Positions 32,455 to 41,820 are shown, counted from the first letter of the stretch. The stretch: 64,000 nucleotides of DNA from Acidaminobacter sp. (GCF_030247605.1 NZ_JAOTSB010000002.1:348550-412549), one strand, 5' to 3'. A program made the numbers and translations. Notes: generated by a model not told the origin, from the sequence alone.

Positions 32455-32913
32455 TTACTTAACCAAAAAGACCACCTTGGTCAGCAGCTCGCTCTCAGTC
32501 ACTTCCTCCGGGCTGTTGTAATAATATTCATAGACGACCCCGGTCGGTTCAATAGCCCGCTCGGCCATCCACTGGTTCAAGGCGTCATAGATGGCGGTCA
32601 TGCCTGCGTATGGCCCCTGATACATGCCTGCGACCTTCTTTCCGGCCGGAATCTCGCCGGACTGGATCTCCGGGGTGCCGTCAAACACGCGGGCAACAGG
32701 GACGCCAATTTCCACCTCCAGGGCGGTCATATCCATGTTGTAATAAGCCACGAAGGGCATGTCCGCAGGCTGCTCGCCGCGCTCGTAGAGGTAGCTGAAG
32801 ACTGCTTCATAGGCTTTTCCAATCACCACCGGAAGCTGGTCCACAGAGGTCACATGCCGCTGAGACAGCACCGGCTGAGCGGCTGTTTCGAACAACTCGA
32901 TTCCATAATACAT
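32455..32913 (-). CDS. GyrI-like / AraC effector-binding domain protein
   Basis: A 152-residue single-domain GyrI-like protein, the small-molecule binding module found in AraC-type regulators (LSQRHVTSVDQLPVVIGKAY, GYVYEYYY-like C-terminal strand, ESELLTKVVFLVK). There is no DNA-binding part. Such proteins bind hydrophobic cations or hydrolyse toxins. I use ATG 32913 behind GGAGGAAG. It is monocistronic. Confidence 0.85.
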   Translation of the reverse strand: MYYGIELFETAAQPVLSQRHVTSVDQLPVVIGKAYEAVFSYLYERGEQPADMPFVAYYNMDMTALEVEIGVPVARVFDGTPEIQSGEIPAGKKVAGMYQGPYAGMTAIYDALNQWMAERAIEPTGVVYEYYYNSPEEVTESELLTKVVFLVK

Positions 32914-33078
32914 ACAACTTCCTCCATTCCAAAACACTCATGCCTGTTGCAGGCATTCCACAGACGACATGCTGTCAAACAATCCTAATCAATGATTTAT
33001 TACCCCGTTGGAGCGGGGCGAAAACCTTGAAAAGCAGGTGTTTTCGAGAAAATGATCTTCTGTCGTCTTAAGTCCCAA

Positions 33079-33122
33079 AAAATAAAAAACGGGTATCCAA
33101 CGCCGTATGTAGGCCTTCAGAT
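33079..33122 (-). terminator. Terminator of the ATP-grasp/esterase operon
   Basis: Minus strand: GGGTATC...GATACCC stem followed by a T-rich run. Confidence 0.75.
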
Positions 33123-33135
33123 ACCCATTTCACCT

Positions 33136-33891
33136 TTATCTCAGTTTCCCCTGTTCCTTTAACCTTCCCAGGAAATGCGGCATCTGGACCCGCCACCAAG
33201 GCCAGTCGTGATCCACATCATAGCCCCAGTAATCGATCCAGGCCGGAATGCTTTTCGCTTTCAAGATCCCTTCCATGGCCCGCGTGTCGCGGATGGTGTC
33301 CTCTTCCCACAGCCCCAGGCCGGTACAGATGATGATATTGCCCCGTCTGTAAGCCTCCAGGTAATGATTGTCCTCCATGTTCTTCAGGTAATCCACCGGC
33401 GAGTTGATGTAGACGTCGTAGTCGCCTATGTTTTCGCCAACGAAGAAGCGGGCGTCGTAGATGCCGCTGAGGGCAATGACTGTGTCGAAGACGTCCGGGT
33501 GGCGAAAGTAGAAGTTGACGCTGTGGTAGCCGCCCATGCTGCAGCCCGTGGCGATCATGCCGCCCTTCCAGTTGGCGTGGTGGCGGACGAAAGGCACCAG
33601 CTCCTCAATGATGTAGGCGTCGTAGGCGTTGTGGTGCCGGGCGCGGTCCCCGGGCCACCCGAACTTGCTCAGCCAGGTTTCGGCGTCAATGCTGTCCGGG
33701 GTGTAGACGCGGATCAGGCCGTTTTCAATGAAGGGCGCTATTGCCTCGATCATTTTGAAGTCCTCGTATTCGAAGAAGCGTCCGCCACTGGACGGGAACA
33801 CGATCATGGGTTTGCCCGCGTGGCCGTAGCTTTTGAATTCCATGTAACGCCCCAGTCGTGAGCTGTAGAATTGATGATAATCGACTTGCAT
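33136..33891 (-). CDS. Esterase-family alpha/beta hydrolase
   Basis: A 251-residue esterase (esterase D/PF00756 group). The nucleophile elbow is GCSMGGYHS near residue 118, the acid is probably in the DTRAMEG/IPAWIDYWG part, and the catalytic His in DVDHDWPWWR. Proteins of this kind are found paired with an ATP-grasp ligase, and that gene lies directly upstream in the same direction. Start ATG 33891 follows AAGGAGGG. The substrate is unknown. Confidence 0.88.
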   Translation of the reverse strand: MQVDYHQFYSSRLGRYMEFKSYGHAGKPMIVFPSSGGRFFEYEDFKMIEAIAPFIENGLIRVYTPDSIDAETWLSKFGWPGDRARHHNAYDAYIIEELVPFVRHHANWKGGMIATGCSMGGYHSVNFYFRHPDVFDTVIALSGIYDARFFVGENIGDYDVYINSPVDYLKNMEDNHYLEAYRRGNIIICTGLGLWEEDTIRDTRAMEGILKAKSIPAWIDYWGYDVDHDWPWWRVQMPHFLGRLKEQGKLR

Positions 33892-33914
33892 GCTTGATGC
33901 CCTCCTTAAAATCT

Positions 33915-33975
33915 CTGCCGATGGTCGCATCACGCACACCCTGATGCGGTGGCTGGGGTGGGTCACCATCGGCAG
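33915..33975. repeat. Inverted pair of the GCCGATGGT 9-mer
   Basis: TCTGCCGATGGTCGC (copy at 33917-33925) and GTCACCATCGGCAGA (33965-33973) pair across a 39-base middle which itself has GCATCA...TGATGC. It lies between the ATP-grasp and esterase genes. Confidence 0.8.
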
Positions 33976-34029
33976 AATTTAAATGTCTTGGGTGGAAATT
34001 TGATTTGGCTATTGTTGTTTACAGCTGCT

Positions 34030-35202
34030 CTAGCTGTTCTCCCGGGCCATAATGAAGCGGCTGGCTTCCTTCAACGGCTCAATCTCAGGCGAGCGGATGA
34101 CAATGGCATAGTCGCCTATGGCCGCGGCGAAGATCGACGCGATTGGGCCGTGGTGGACAACCAGGTCGCCGTATTTGTCCAGCGAGTCTCCCGTGGAATG
34201 GCTGTGGCGGATCAGGCCGCGCTGCTTGAGGCCCACGTAGGCGCAGTAGTAAGGGCGCTTGGCGTCGATCTCCACTGGATTTCCGGCGACGAGCTTCGCG
34301 TACTGGCTGTAAAAGTCGAGGTCGTTGGAGAAGTTGAACATATCCATAGAGAGGCCCCCCGGCGGTCGGACATTGACTTCGAGGCCAATGAGCTTCTGGT
34401 CCTTCTGACGGAAGAATTCAATGTGAAAGAAGCGTTCCCTCAGGTTGAAGGCTTTCACGGCGGCGAGGCCCAGTTTTTTGAGGTCCTCCGGGATTTCGCG
34501 CTGGCTGTAGTAGAACATGTCCAGCTGATCGTTGACGGTCTCCATGACGCCTTTGTCAAAGATGAAGGAGTTCATGAACACGACGTCGCCGTTGCGGTCC
34601 ACGAGGCCGTCGAAGGTGTGGATCTCCCCTTCAATGAATTCTTCCATGATGTAATCCGTGTCCGGCTTGGTTTCGAAGAATCTGTCCAGGTCGGCGTCAT
34701 TCTTGATTTTGTAGGTGTTGGCGGCGCCCACGCCGTTGTCCGGCTTGGCGCAGACGGGGTAGCCGGTTTCCTTGATGAGGGCTTTGGCTTCTTCCGGTGT
34801 TTTTATGACCTTGCCGCGGGCGACAGGGACGTTGGCGCTTTTGAAAACTTCTTTCATTTTGGACTTGAATTTGACATTAGCCATATCCTCGGTTTTGAAG
34901 CCAAAGACGTTGAAGTCCGTGCGAAGCTGGGCGTCCTGTTCGAGCCAGTATTCGTTGTGGGACTCGATCCGGTCGATTTTACCGTATTTGTAAGTAAAAA
35001 ATCCGCAGGCTTCGAGCATTTGGTTGTAGTCTTCCATGTTGTCGACTTTGTAGTATTCGGTCATGGCATCTTTGAGCTCCGGGTCCAGTTTGTCATACGG
35101 CTCAGAGCCGACGCCCAGGACGTTGACCCCCTCTTCCTTCAGGCGGATCGCAAAATATTTAAAATTGGATGGGAAATACGGTGATACAAAAACATAATTC
35201 AT
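34030..35202 (-). CDS. ATP-grasp carboxylate ligase-like protein
   Basis: A 390-residue ATP-grasp protein: an N-terminal Rossmann-like part (YVFVSPYFPSNFKYFAIRL), then the ATP-grasp core with GYPVCAKPDNGVGAANTYKI as glycine-rich loop, IMEEFIEGEIHTFDGL, and the metal-binding GLEVNVRPPGGLSMDMFNF. It should ligate a carboxylate to an amine or thiol with ATP. It shares an operon with the esterase at 33136, a recurring pairing whose product is unknown to me. Start ATG 35202 behind GAGGTG. Confidence 0.88.
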   Translation of the reverse strand: MNYVFVSPYFPSNFKYFAIRLKEEGVNVLGVGSEPYDKLDPELKDAMTEYYKVDNMEDYNQMLEACGFFTYKYGKIDRIESHNEYWLEQDAQLRTDFNVFGFKTEDMANVKFKSKMKEVFKSANVPVARGKVIKTPEEAKALIKETGYPVCAKPDNGVGAANTYKIKNDADLDRFFETKPDTDYIMEEFIEGEIHTFDGLVDRNGDVVFMNSFIFDKGVMETVNDQLDMFYYSQREIPEDLKKLGLAAVKAFNLRERFFHIEFFRQKDQKLIGLEVNVRPPGGLSMDMFNFSNDLDFYSQYAKLVAGNPVEIDAKRPYYCAYVGLKQRGLIRHSHSTGDSLDKYGDLVVHHGPIASIFAAAIGDYAIVIRSPEIEPLKEASRFIMARENS

Positions 35203-35789
35203 GGTCGTCACCTCGCTGATTGATGAAATCTTCTGAAATTGAAATCATTTCATGATTTTTTGTTAACCTATCTTAACATAGAATGGGGGCGAAATAAAGG
35301 AAAAGGCGGTGAGGTTTCGGGGATATCGAGAAAAATAGGCAATTTTTTGAAGGAATTCAAAAAGAAAAGGCCAAAAGGAGCGCCGCTGCGCGTTTGGAAG
35401 CGAAGCAGCCGTACCTTTTGGCAAATGGAGGGGGAAATCCGCGAAGGCTAACAGACGTGCAAAACAAAGATGACACGGTGTGGGAGAAAGCTTGCTTTCG
35501 GACTCACGTTGTCACCTTTGTTTATATAGGGCGCAGCACGTGACCAGAGCGAAGCTCTGGTGCATGGCTGATAGCGAATAATGTACATTCCGCAAAAGGC
35601 GAAGCGAGGTGCACGTCTGATAATGTGAGATGAACATTAAAATCATCTAGATCAGGGAGCTAGCTCACTGATATTGGGGTCAGGTTCAAAGATGCGTTTG
35701 GGGTCAGGTACGTCAATCAACTGTGTACCTGGTCCATAATATTACAGAATCATTACCGTCCCCACCTTGAAGTTGTCCGCGTCCCCAAC
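35203..35789. repeat. Gene-free stretch filled with repeats
   Basis: No gene is supported in 587 bases. It contains a long-range inverted repeat CCAAAAGG (about 35370) / CCTTTTGG (about 35414), structured repeat copy 3 (35440-35620), a doubled GGGGTCAGGT phrase (35679-35710) and a GTTGTCCGCGTCCCCAA phrase (about 35773). Confidence 0.7.
35440..35620. repeat. Structured repeat element, copy 3
   Basis: Left end CGCGAAGGCTAACAGACGTGC, hairpin arms AAACAAAGATGACA / TGTCACCTTTGTTT around GAAAGCTTGCTTTC, then TATAGGGCGCAGCACGTGACC, an extra 48-base insert (about 35553-35600), and GGCGAAGCGAGGTGCACGTCTG. The outer ends CAGACGTGC and GCACGTCTG are perfectly inverted. Confidence 0.85.
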
Positions 35790-37013
35790 CTAAAACGAAA
35801 ACGCGACCCCTTGGAATTTCGATACTAAAGCTTCAACGTCTTTTGAAATGACAGCCGCATCTTCTTTAAGAATCAGTGAGCGATAAATCAACTGGGCGAT
35901 CTGATCCATATCGCCTTCCTTCATACCCCGGCGGGTGATTTCAGAGGTGCCAATCCTAATTTCCGGGCTTGCGCCTGAAAAGTCATCCGAACAAAGAATG
36001 TTTGCCTGCTCCAGATGCTTGGCAGGACCCACCTGCACCTGAGCGCCTGCGTCAACCAGGATAATATGTGACTCAGAGAATCCCCGGTTCTTGCCAAGGA
36101 CATTAAAACCAACTTTCTCCAGCGCCACAGCAAGCGCCTTTGAATTCGCCACAATCTGTTTCGCATAGGCAGGACCAAAGGATTTCATCTCGAGCAGGGA
36201 TGCCGCCAGAGCCGGAATTCTGAAAAGGTGATGGCTCGTCACCAAAGATGGAGACAAAGTCTCCCCAACCTTCTTCATCAATTCCCTGTTGTTTGAAGTC
36301 ACAAACCCGCCCTGCGGTCCCGGAAAAGACTTATGGGTACTTCCAAACATGATATCTGCGCCTTCATCCAAAGGATTCGGGAACACGCCACCGGCAATCA
36401 AGCCCGTCACATGGGACGCGTCGTAAGCGATATAGAAGCCCAGCTCATCCGCAAGTGCCCTGAACTGTCGCACCGGCTCCGGAAAAAGCGTCCCAGACCC
36501 GCCAAAGATGACGAGCTTCGGCTTTTCGGCACGGATCTGCGCTTCAAGCTTCGCGTTATCCACCGCCCGGTCCTCATTAAAAGCCATGTATTTAACATTA
36601 ATCGTCTTATTGAAATGGCTCACTTGGCACATTGGTCCCACAAGACCATGCCCCCAGTTTTCCAGGCTGACCTCAATGACCAGATCCCCCGGATCCAGCA
36701 GCGCCAGCACCACAGACATCCCCGCCATGTGCCCGCCAATTGGTCTCAGATCCACGTATTCCCCATGAAATACCTCTTTCATCAGTTCATGGGTCTGAAC
36801 CTCAAACTCATTGATATATTTATTTCCTGTATAATCACGCACAGATGGGTTCAACGTCGCATAGCACCCATAACGGTTGCCAAAATCGTTGTCCAGATAG
36901 CTGCGCACTTTCATGCTGGTGTAATTTTCAGACGCGATCAGATTCAAGCAGTTGTTTCTGTAGTCATCGTGCTGCTTCAATAACGCATCCAAATCTCCAA
37001 GGGATTTGAACAT
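35790..37013 (-). CDS. SHMT-like PLP enzyme (divergent serine hydroxymethyltransferase family)
   Basis: A 407-residue fold-type I PLP enzyme related to GlyA: LNLIASEN at 23-30, DASHVTG at 198-204, and the PLP-lysine at about 228 in GSTHKSFPGPQGG. Canonical GlyA has THKTLRGPRGG, and several folate-site stretches differ, so this may be a paralogue acting as an aldolase on another amino acid. It is the last gene of the cluster with the ectoine hydrolase, TRAP transporter and AOR, suggesting a catabolic substrate rather than housekeeping one-carbon metabolism. RBS AAGGAGG. Confidence 0.85.
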   Translation of the reverse strand: MFKSLGDLDALLKQHDDYRNNCLNLIASENYTSMKVRSYLDNDFGNRYGCYATLNPSVRDYTGNKYINEFEVQTHELMKEVFHGEYVDLRPIGGHMAGMSVVLALLDPGDLVIEVSLENWGHGLVGPMCQVSHFNKTINVKYMAFNEDRAVDNAKLEAQIRAEKPKLVIFGGSGTLFPEPVRQFRALADELGFYIAYDASHVTGLIAGGVFPNPLDEGADIMFGSTHKSFPGPQGGFVTSNNRELMKKVGETLSPSLVTSHHLFRIPALAASLLEMKSFGPAYAKQIVANSKALAVALEKVGFNVLGKNRGFSESHIILVDAGAQVQVGPAKHLEQANILCSDDFSGASPEIRIGTSEITRRGMKEGDMDQIAQLIYRSLILKEDAAVISKDVEALVSKFQGVAFSF

Positions 37014-37096
37014 AACATTTCCTCCTTATTTTCCGTTGCTTCGTTTTCAAGCGTTTTAAGAGCTTTTGCCGATGGTCACCTTTCCCCACCTCTGCC

Positions 37097-37312
37097 CTAT
37101 CCGCCCCCAAGCGGCCTGAAAACAATTACTGTATCCGCTTCCTTCAGCTCATAAGTTGGATACGTCTTCATGAGAAGCGGCGTTTTGTTGACAAAGACGG
37201 CGACAGACTTGGGGAAACCTTTGAAGCTCAAGAGTTCGCTGACGGTCATGCCCGCATCGATTTCACACGGCTTATGATTCAGCGTAATGCTGACTCTCTT
37301 TGTCTCACCCAC
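37097..37312 (-). CDS. MoaD/ThiS-like sulfur carrier for tungstopterin
   Basis: About 71 residues with the ubiquitin-like fold pattern (VSITLNHKPCEIDAGMTVSELL, VAVFVNKTPLL, ADTVIVFRPLGGG) ending in the activated Gly-Gly. In this position right after an AOR gene it is probably the sulfur donor for the tungsten pterin. I start it at GTG 37312, eight bases after AAGGAGG; a TTG nine codons upstream lies before that site. Confidence 0.85.
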   Translation of the reverse strand: MGETKRVSITLNHKPCEIDAGMTVSELLSFKGFPKSVAVFVNKTPLLMKTYPTYELKEADTVIVFRPLGGG

Positions 37313-37348
37313 AGCCTGTCCCTCCTTTTTGTCACTCAAATTTGTCGT

Positions 37349-39238
37349 CTATAGCAGCCAGTCCAGGGACAGCTTCTTCAAAGTTGCAGCCGTCGGATTG
37401 CCGGTCTGCGGATCCCAGCCCGCCATTTCATAGTACAGCTTCTTTCCTGCTTCGAAAGCGTCACGGTCGACATGAATGCCTTTTGCGGGACCATCGGTAA
37501 AAGGTTCAAAGAGACGAGCCGGCAGCGTGTCATCCGCAGCGGTAAAGCCTTCGCGGGCATTAAACTGCCGCATCATGTTGATCCGGCGCTCACCAGCCAT
37601 CATCAGCTCATAAAGGGAGGTCTCCCAGCCAAGCCCCGCGCGGCAGAGCTCCAATAATTCATCCGGACCATAAAGTTCCCAGGACGGACCCCAGACAAAC
37701 TGGCAAAGGCTCAAGGAGTCAAGCACTGAGAAATACTTTTGCGTATCCAGCGCGAAACGGACCTTTTCTGCGTCCAGTTCATAAGGGTTATCATAACCCT
37801 TCCAGATTCCAAGCTTGCTGAGGCGCTCACGCTCACGACTGTCTGGTGGCATAACCAGGAAAACGTCATGTTCACTGGATTGGTGATCTGCGCCAAACGG
37901 ATTGACGGCGTAAACCAGGCCAACAGCGGGTTTATACTGCGGCATATGGGCCGGCATCTCCTGCTTCTTGACGGACATGCTGAACTTTTCAGACCCGCCG
38001 CCTATCTTCTCAGAAGCGCGGGCACTGCCTTCTGCAAGCAAATCCCCAAGGCCTTCGCGCAGAGCAATTTTCTTGATCAGCGCATTGACCGCTGCACCGT
38101 TTCCAAACTTCAGATCCAGGCCCTCTGCTTGCTCTGAAGTCAACAGTCCTTCTTCAAAGCACTCCATGGCAAAGGAAATTGTCGCGCCACAGGAGATGGT
38201 ATCCATCCCATACATATTGCAGAGCATATTGGCTTCGCATACCTCTGCCAGATCTGTGACGCCGCAATACGAACCCAGGGCTGCACAGGTTTCATACTCA
38301 GGACCGCCGTAGACAGGATCCACCCGGCCTGGAATTTCGACCACGCGCTTGCAGCGCACCGCGCAAGCATAACAAGTATCACGCTCTTTTAGTACTGTCT
38401 CATACATGGTCGTTCCAGTAATATTTGTGGCACCTTCAGGGAAGTAACCTGTTTTCCAGTTTCGCGTCGGCAGGAAACCCGAGTCGCTGAAACCTTCCAG
38501 ATCGCCATCTGTGCCATTCAGGCCCAGTCCCGCGACGCCTTCGTTTTCTTCAAGTCGTTTCCGGGAGCTTCGCGCCAATGCCATGAACGCCTCTGTGTCA
38601 GCTGCGACCATCGGCCGGCCTTTTTTGACGACCATGGCTTTCAGATTCTTGGAGCCCATGACGGCACCCATACCGTTGCGGCCATTGGCCCTGCTGCATT
38701 TGTTGATGATGCAGGCGTACTTGACGAGATTCTCGCCCGCCGGGCCAATTTGAGCAACTTCAATATTCTTGTCTCCAAGTTCGTCCTGAAGAGAAGACTC
38801 CACTTCGCCGGTCACTTTGCCCCACAGATGGGACGCGTCCTTCAGCTCAGCCTTGTTGCCATCAATCACGAGATAGACCGGCTTCTGAGATTTGCCCTTA
38901 AAGACGATGGCATCCCAGCCGTTCATCTTCAGATAAGAGGCAATGAAGCCGCCGGACTGGCTGTCTCCTGCAGTGCCGGTGAGCGGACTTCTGGCAGTGA
39001 CGTTCATTCTGCTGATGCCGCTGATTGGCAGCCCCGTCAGAGGTGAGACGCTGAAAACGAGTACATTGCCTGGATCGAGTGCTTCCGTGCCTGGTATGTA
39101 ATCCTGCATCATCAGGTAAAGCCCAAGAGCTGAGCCACCTGGATACAAACGGTAGATTTCGCCTGGAAGGGTTTTTCTATTGATGGTACCGGATGTGAGA
39201 TCGATCTCCAGGATTTTAGCTTCTGGAAAAATTACCAT
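37349..39238 (-). CDS. Tungsten aldehyde:ferredoxin oxidoreductase (second)
   Basis: A 629-residue AOR-family protein. Pterin-binding stretches (SGISRMNVTARSPLTGTAG, QIGPAGENLVKYA, NGMGAVMGSKNLKA) and the cluster ligands CYACAVRC with a distal Cys in SLSLCQF are intact. I start it at the second ATG (39238), six bases past AAAGGAGG; the first ATG abuts that site. It lies in the ectoine cluster behind its own spacer with a TTGTCGACA half-operator, followed by the MoaD-like gene. A likely task is oxidation of an aldehyde made during substrate breakdown, giving reduced ferredoxin. Confidence 0.93.
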   Translation of the reverse strand: MVIFPEAKILEIDLTSGTINRKTLPGEIYRLYPGGSALGLYLMMQDYIPGTEALDPGNVLVFSVSPLTGLPISGISRMNVTARSPLTGTAGDSQSGGFIASYLKMNGWDAIVFKGKSQKPVYLVIDGNKAELKDASHLWGKVTGEVESSLQDELGDKNIEVAQIGPAGENLVKYACIINKCSRANGRNGMGAVMGSKNLKAMVVKKGRPMVAADTEAFMALARSSRKRLEENEGVAGLGLNGTDGDLEGFSDSGFLPTRNWKTGYFPEGATNITGTTMYETVLKERDTCYACAVRCKRVVEIPGRVDPVYGGPEYETCAALGSYCGVTDLAEVCEANMLCNMYGMDTISCGATISFAMECFEEGLLTSEQAEGLDLKFGNGAAVNALIKKIALREGLGDLLAEGSARASEKIGGGSEKFSMSVKKQEMPAHMPQYKPAVGLVYAVNPFGADHQSSEHDVFLVMPPDSRERERLSKLGIWKGYDNPYELDAEKVRFALDTQKYFSVLDSLSLCQFVWGPSWELYGPDELLELCRAGLGWETSLYELMMAGERRINMMRQFNAREGFTAADDTLPARLFEPFTDGPAKGIHVDRDAFEAGKKLYYEMAGWDPQTGNPTAATLKKLSLDWLL

Positions 39239-39268
39239 TTCCATCCTCCTTTAGTGGGATAAATAGTA

Positions 39269-39312
39269 TCACCCGCACGTTTCGCTTGTGATACTCTGAG
39301 GTTGTCGACATT
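39269..39312 (-). promoter_or_regulatory. Candidate control region before the AOR gene
   Basis: Inverted repeat GTATCAC / GTGATAC (39269-39297) next to GTTGTCGACATT (39301-39312), which matches 10 of 12 bases of the palindrome ATTGTCGACAAT found before the GntR gene and before the ectoine hydrolase gene. Confidence 0.5.
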
Positions 39313-39375
39313 CTTCAATTAGACTGGGACTGCCTGCAACGTTCATTAAAGTATCCGGCTTAAGCTTAAATTTAA

Positions 39376-39403
39376 ATGCGCCTGGAGCGCCGTACTCCAG
39401 GCA
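39376..39403 (-). terminator. Hairpin after dctP
   Basis: GCCTGGAG / CTCCAGGC stem between dctP and the AOR gene; T-rich (ATTTAAATTT) after it on the minus strand. Probably a partial terminator that lowers expression of downstream genes relative to the binding protein. Confidence 0.65.
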
Positions 39404-39433
39404 CATCCTATTTAACTATTAATTTTAACTTTA

Positions 39434-40483
39434 TTACTTCGTCATTTCCGCAACTTCTTCGATCAGTTTGTCGAGGATCGCTTTGCCGTCAGCGCCGACG
39501 ACAGCTGCGTAACGGTCATACGCGGCAGCACTGGCTGCTTGGAAAGCTTCGCGTTGCTCAGGTGTAAGTTCGACAATTTCAATATCGCTCGCTTCTTTGA
39601 TTTTATCGAGGGCAGCACCATTGAGGTCTGCCTGAATTTCAAAGGAGTAAGGACGAAGCTCATCAATTGTGTCGAGAACCATTTGTTGAATATCAGCAGG
39701 AAGTCCGTTAAAGAAATCTGGATTGGTTGCCGTTGTTGTCATGAACAGGTTGGAGCTGGCAAGTGTGAGGTACTTTTGAACTTCGTAGAACTTCATTTCT
39801 TCAATCGCGAAGAGTGGATTTTCCTGACCTTCAATCATATTGAGCTGGAGACCGGAGTAAACTTCCATGTATGGAACCGGCGTAGGATTCGCACCGTATG
39901 CTTCGTAGGCTGCGACGATCATAGGAGACTGCATGGTACGCATTTTCATGCCCTGCCATTCAGCCGGGGTTGTGACCGGTTTGTTGGAAGTCCACTGCAT
40001 TGCGCCTTCTGTCCAGTAAGCCAGGACTTGAATGTTCTTTTCAAGATATTTGGCGCTGAGCATTTCGTTTAAAGCCACACTGTTTTTGAAGATTTCAGCA
40101 TTCTTGTCCATATCATCTGAGAAGAGGAAGTGGAGTGAGAATAATTGGTTCTCAGGAACGACGGTACCAGTGTTGCCCGGAGATACAATTGCGAACTCAA
40201 TGCCGCCATTTTGAAGAATCTCAGCCTGTTGGAGCGCATCGCCAATTTGGCCTACAGGATAAATTTCGATGTTGATCTTGCCGCCGGACTTTTCTTCAAT
40301 GATTTCTTTAAACTTCTTGACATAAAGATCCTGAACGCTGCCGTCGATTTCCTCGTGGGCAAAACGCCAGCTATAAGTCTCTTCACCGGTTGCCGCAGGG
40401 GCCTCCACAGGTTTTTGTCCGCAGCCGACAGCCGCAGCCCCTACGAGTACAATCAGCATTAACAATGTAATAAGCTTCTTCAC
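39434..40483 (-). CDS. dctP: TRAP transporter solute-binding lipoprotein (DctP family)
   Basis: A 349-residue extracytoplasmic receptor with signal peptide and lipobox (AAAVGC at about residue 20). DctP-family marks are YSWRFAHEEIDGSVQDLY, GQIGDALQQAEILQNG, the ligand-clamping Arg region GMKMRTMQSPM and the GLQLNMIEGQENPLF helix. Its neighbours point to ectoine or a related compatible solute as ligand, as for TeaA/UehA. RBS GGGAGG. A hairpin follows, which often raises the level of such receptors. Confidence 0.92.
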   Translation of the reverse strand: MKKLITLLMLIVLVGAAAVGCGQKPVEAPAATGEETYSWRFAHEEIDGSVQDLYVKKFKEIIEEKSGGKINIEIYPVGQIGDALQQAEILQNGGIEFAIVSPGNTGTVVPENQLFSLHFLFSDDMDKNAEIFKNSVALNEMLSAKYLEKNIQVLAYWTEGAMQWTSNKPVTTPAEWQGMKMRTMQSPMIVAAYEAYGANPTPVPYMEVYSGLQLNMIEGQENPLFAIEEMKFYEVQKYLTLASSNLFMTTTATNPDFFNGLPADIQQMVLDTIDELRPYSFEIQADLNGAALDKIKEASDIEIVELTPEQREAFQAASAAAYDRYAAVVGADGKAILDKLIEEVAEMTK

Positions 40484-40603
40484 AATGAATCCTCCCTTAG
40501 TCTCTTCAACTTAGTGTATGACCTCAGCTTTTGGGCTCGCAGCTGCTTCTGGCTATTGCCGCTTCGCCCGTCCGCTGTTGGTACAGTGGGTTGGTACAGT
40601 GTG

Positions 40604-41794
40604 TTACTTCAGCATATTCATAATAGTTCTGACGTGAATCTCCACGCCGGTTTTGAGTGTGCTTTCATCAATGTTGAAGCAGGTATGGTGGTGCGGATAC
40701 TGGCTGCCCACCTCCGCATTGCCCGTTCCAAGGAAATAAAACGCGCTGGGTACCTTCTGGGTGAACTCCGCGAAATCCTCACCTGCCATGCAGCGATGCT
40801 CAATAATGCCCTCAGGTCCGCCGATAGTTTCGACCACCGCCTCCCTCAGCACTTGAACCATGCGCTCATCATTCATCAGTGTCGGATTGCTCGGAATGTA
40901 CTTCAGCTCATAGCCCACATCCTGGGCCTCACAAACTCCTTTGATCAGTCGCTCGAACTTCTCCATTAGGATCTTTTTCTCGACAGGCTCATTGGCGAAC
41001 ATGAATCGGATGGTGCCCCCCAGTTCGACGCGGTCTGCAATGATATTCCGACCGCTGCCGCCTTTAATCTTGCCTACCATGATGGTGATAGGCACTAAAG
41101 GATCTATTTCCCTGGTTTGAATACTTTGCAGCAGCTGTAGAATCGTTGAAGCCGCCAGAATTGGGTCTTTTGCCGTATGGGGTGTTGAAGTATGCCCTGG
41201 TTGTCCAATAATGGCAAGCTCAAATTCTTCTGTGGCTGCCATGACTGGTCCGTTTGAGAGTCCAATTTTTCCGCTCGGCACCGGGGTCCAGATGTGAACA
41301 CCGAAAGCCGCGTCAACCTTTGGATTCTCAAGGATACCTGCCTCAATCATGTTGAGGGCACCTGCTTCCTCTTCGTTAGGTTGGAATACAAATTTGACGT
41401 TGCCCTTAAGTTGGTCTTTATAACCAGAGAGGATCTTTGCTGCAACCAAGAGCATGGCAGTATGACCATCATGTCCGCAGGCGTGCATCAAGCCAGGCGT
41501 TTGTGACGTGTAGTCGACACCGCTTTTTTCCTCTTGTGCAAGAGCGTCCATGTCGGCGCGGAGGAGGATTGTGGGACCATCGGCAGAGCCTGGGTCCTTC
41601 TCGCCTTTTAAGAGGCCAACAACTCCAGTGCCGGTCACAACCTGGGTCTCAATACCAAGCGCTTCGAGGTAATTCTTGACTATGCCAGATGTTCTGAATT
41701 CCTGATAACCCAGCTCCGGATGCCGGTGAAAATCCCGTCTGAGTTCAATCAGTTCGGACTCCAGCGCCAGTACAGCTTGTTTAATAGTGTCCAT
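40604..41794 (-). CDS. M20-family amidohydrolase (candidate N-acetyl-diaminobutyrate deacylase)
   Basis: A 396-residue M20D amidohydrolase with metal ligands in MHACGHDGHTAML, the QPNEEEAGA motif, GVHIWTPVPSG and the C-terminal HHHTCFNIDE. Relatives remove acyl groups from amino acids. In an ectoine cluster the product of the hydrolase, N-acetyl-diaminobutyrate, needs a deacetylase; the classical DoeB is from another family (AstE-like), so this M20 protein may be a replacement. That is an inference from context. RBS AAGGAG. Confidence 0.9.
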   Translation of the reverse strand: MDTIKQAVLALESELIELRRDFHRHPELGYQEFRTSGIVKNYLEALGIETQVVTGTGVVGLLKGEKDPGSADGPTILLRADMDALAQEEKSGVDYTSQTPGLMHACGHDGHTAMLLVAAKILSGYKDQLKGNVKFVFQPNEEEAGALNMIEAGILENPKVDAAFGVHIWTPVPSGKIGLSNGPVMAATEEFELAIIGQPGHTSTPHTAKDPILAASTILQLLQSIQTREIDPLVPITIMVGKIKGGSGRNIIADRVELGGTIRFMFANEPVEKKILMEKFERLIKGVCEAQDVGYELKYIPSNPTLMNDERMVQVLREAVVETIGGPEGIIEHRCMAGEDFAEFTQKVPSAFYFLGTGNAEVGSQYPHHHTCFNIDESTLKTGVEIHVRTIMNMLK

Positions 41795-41820
41795 CCTTCA
41801 TACTCCTTGTCTCGTAGGTC

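Noticed and set aside
35239..35451. 70-codon plus-strand frame
   Set aside because: Lysine/arginine-rich translation of repeat DNA, ending inside structured repeat copy 3.
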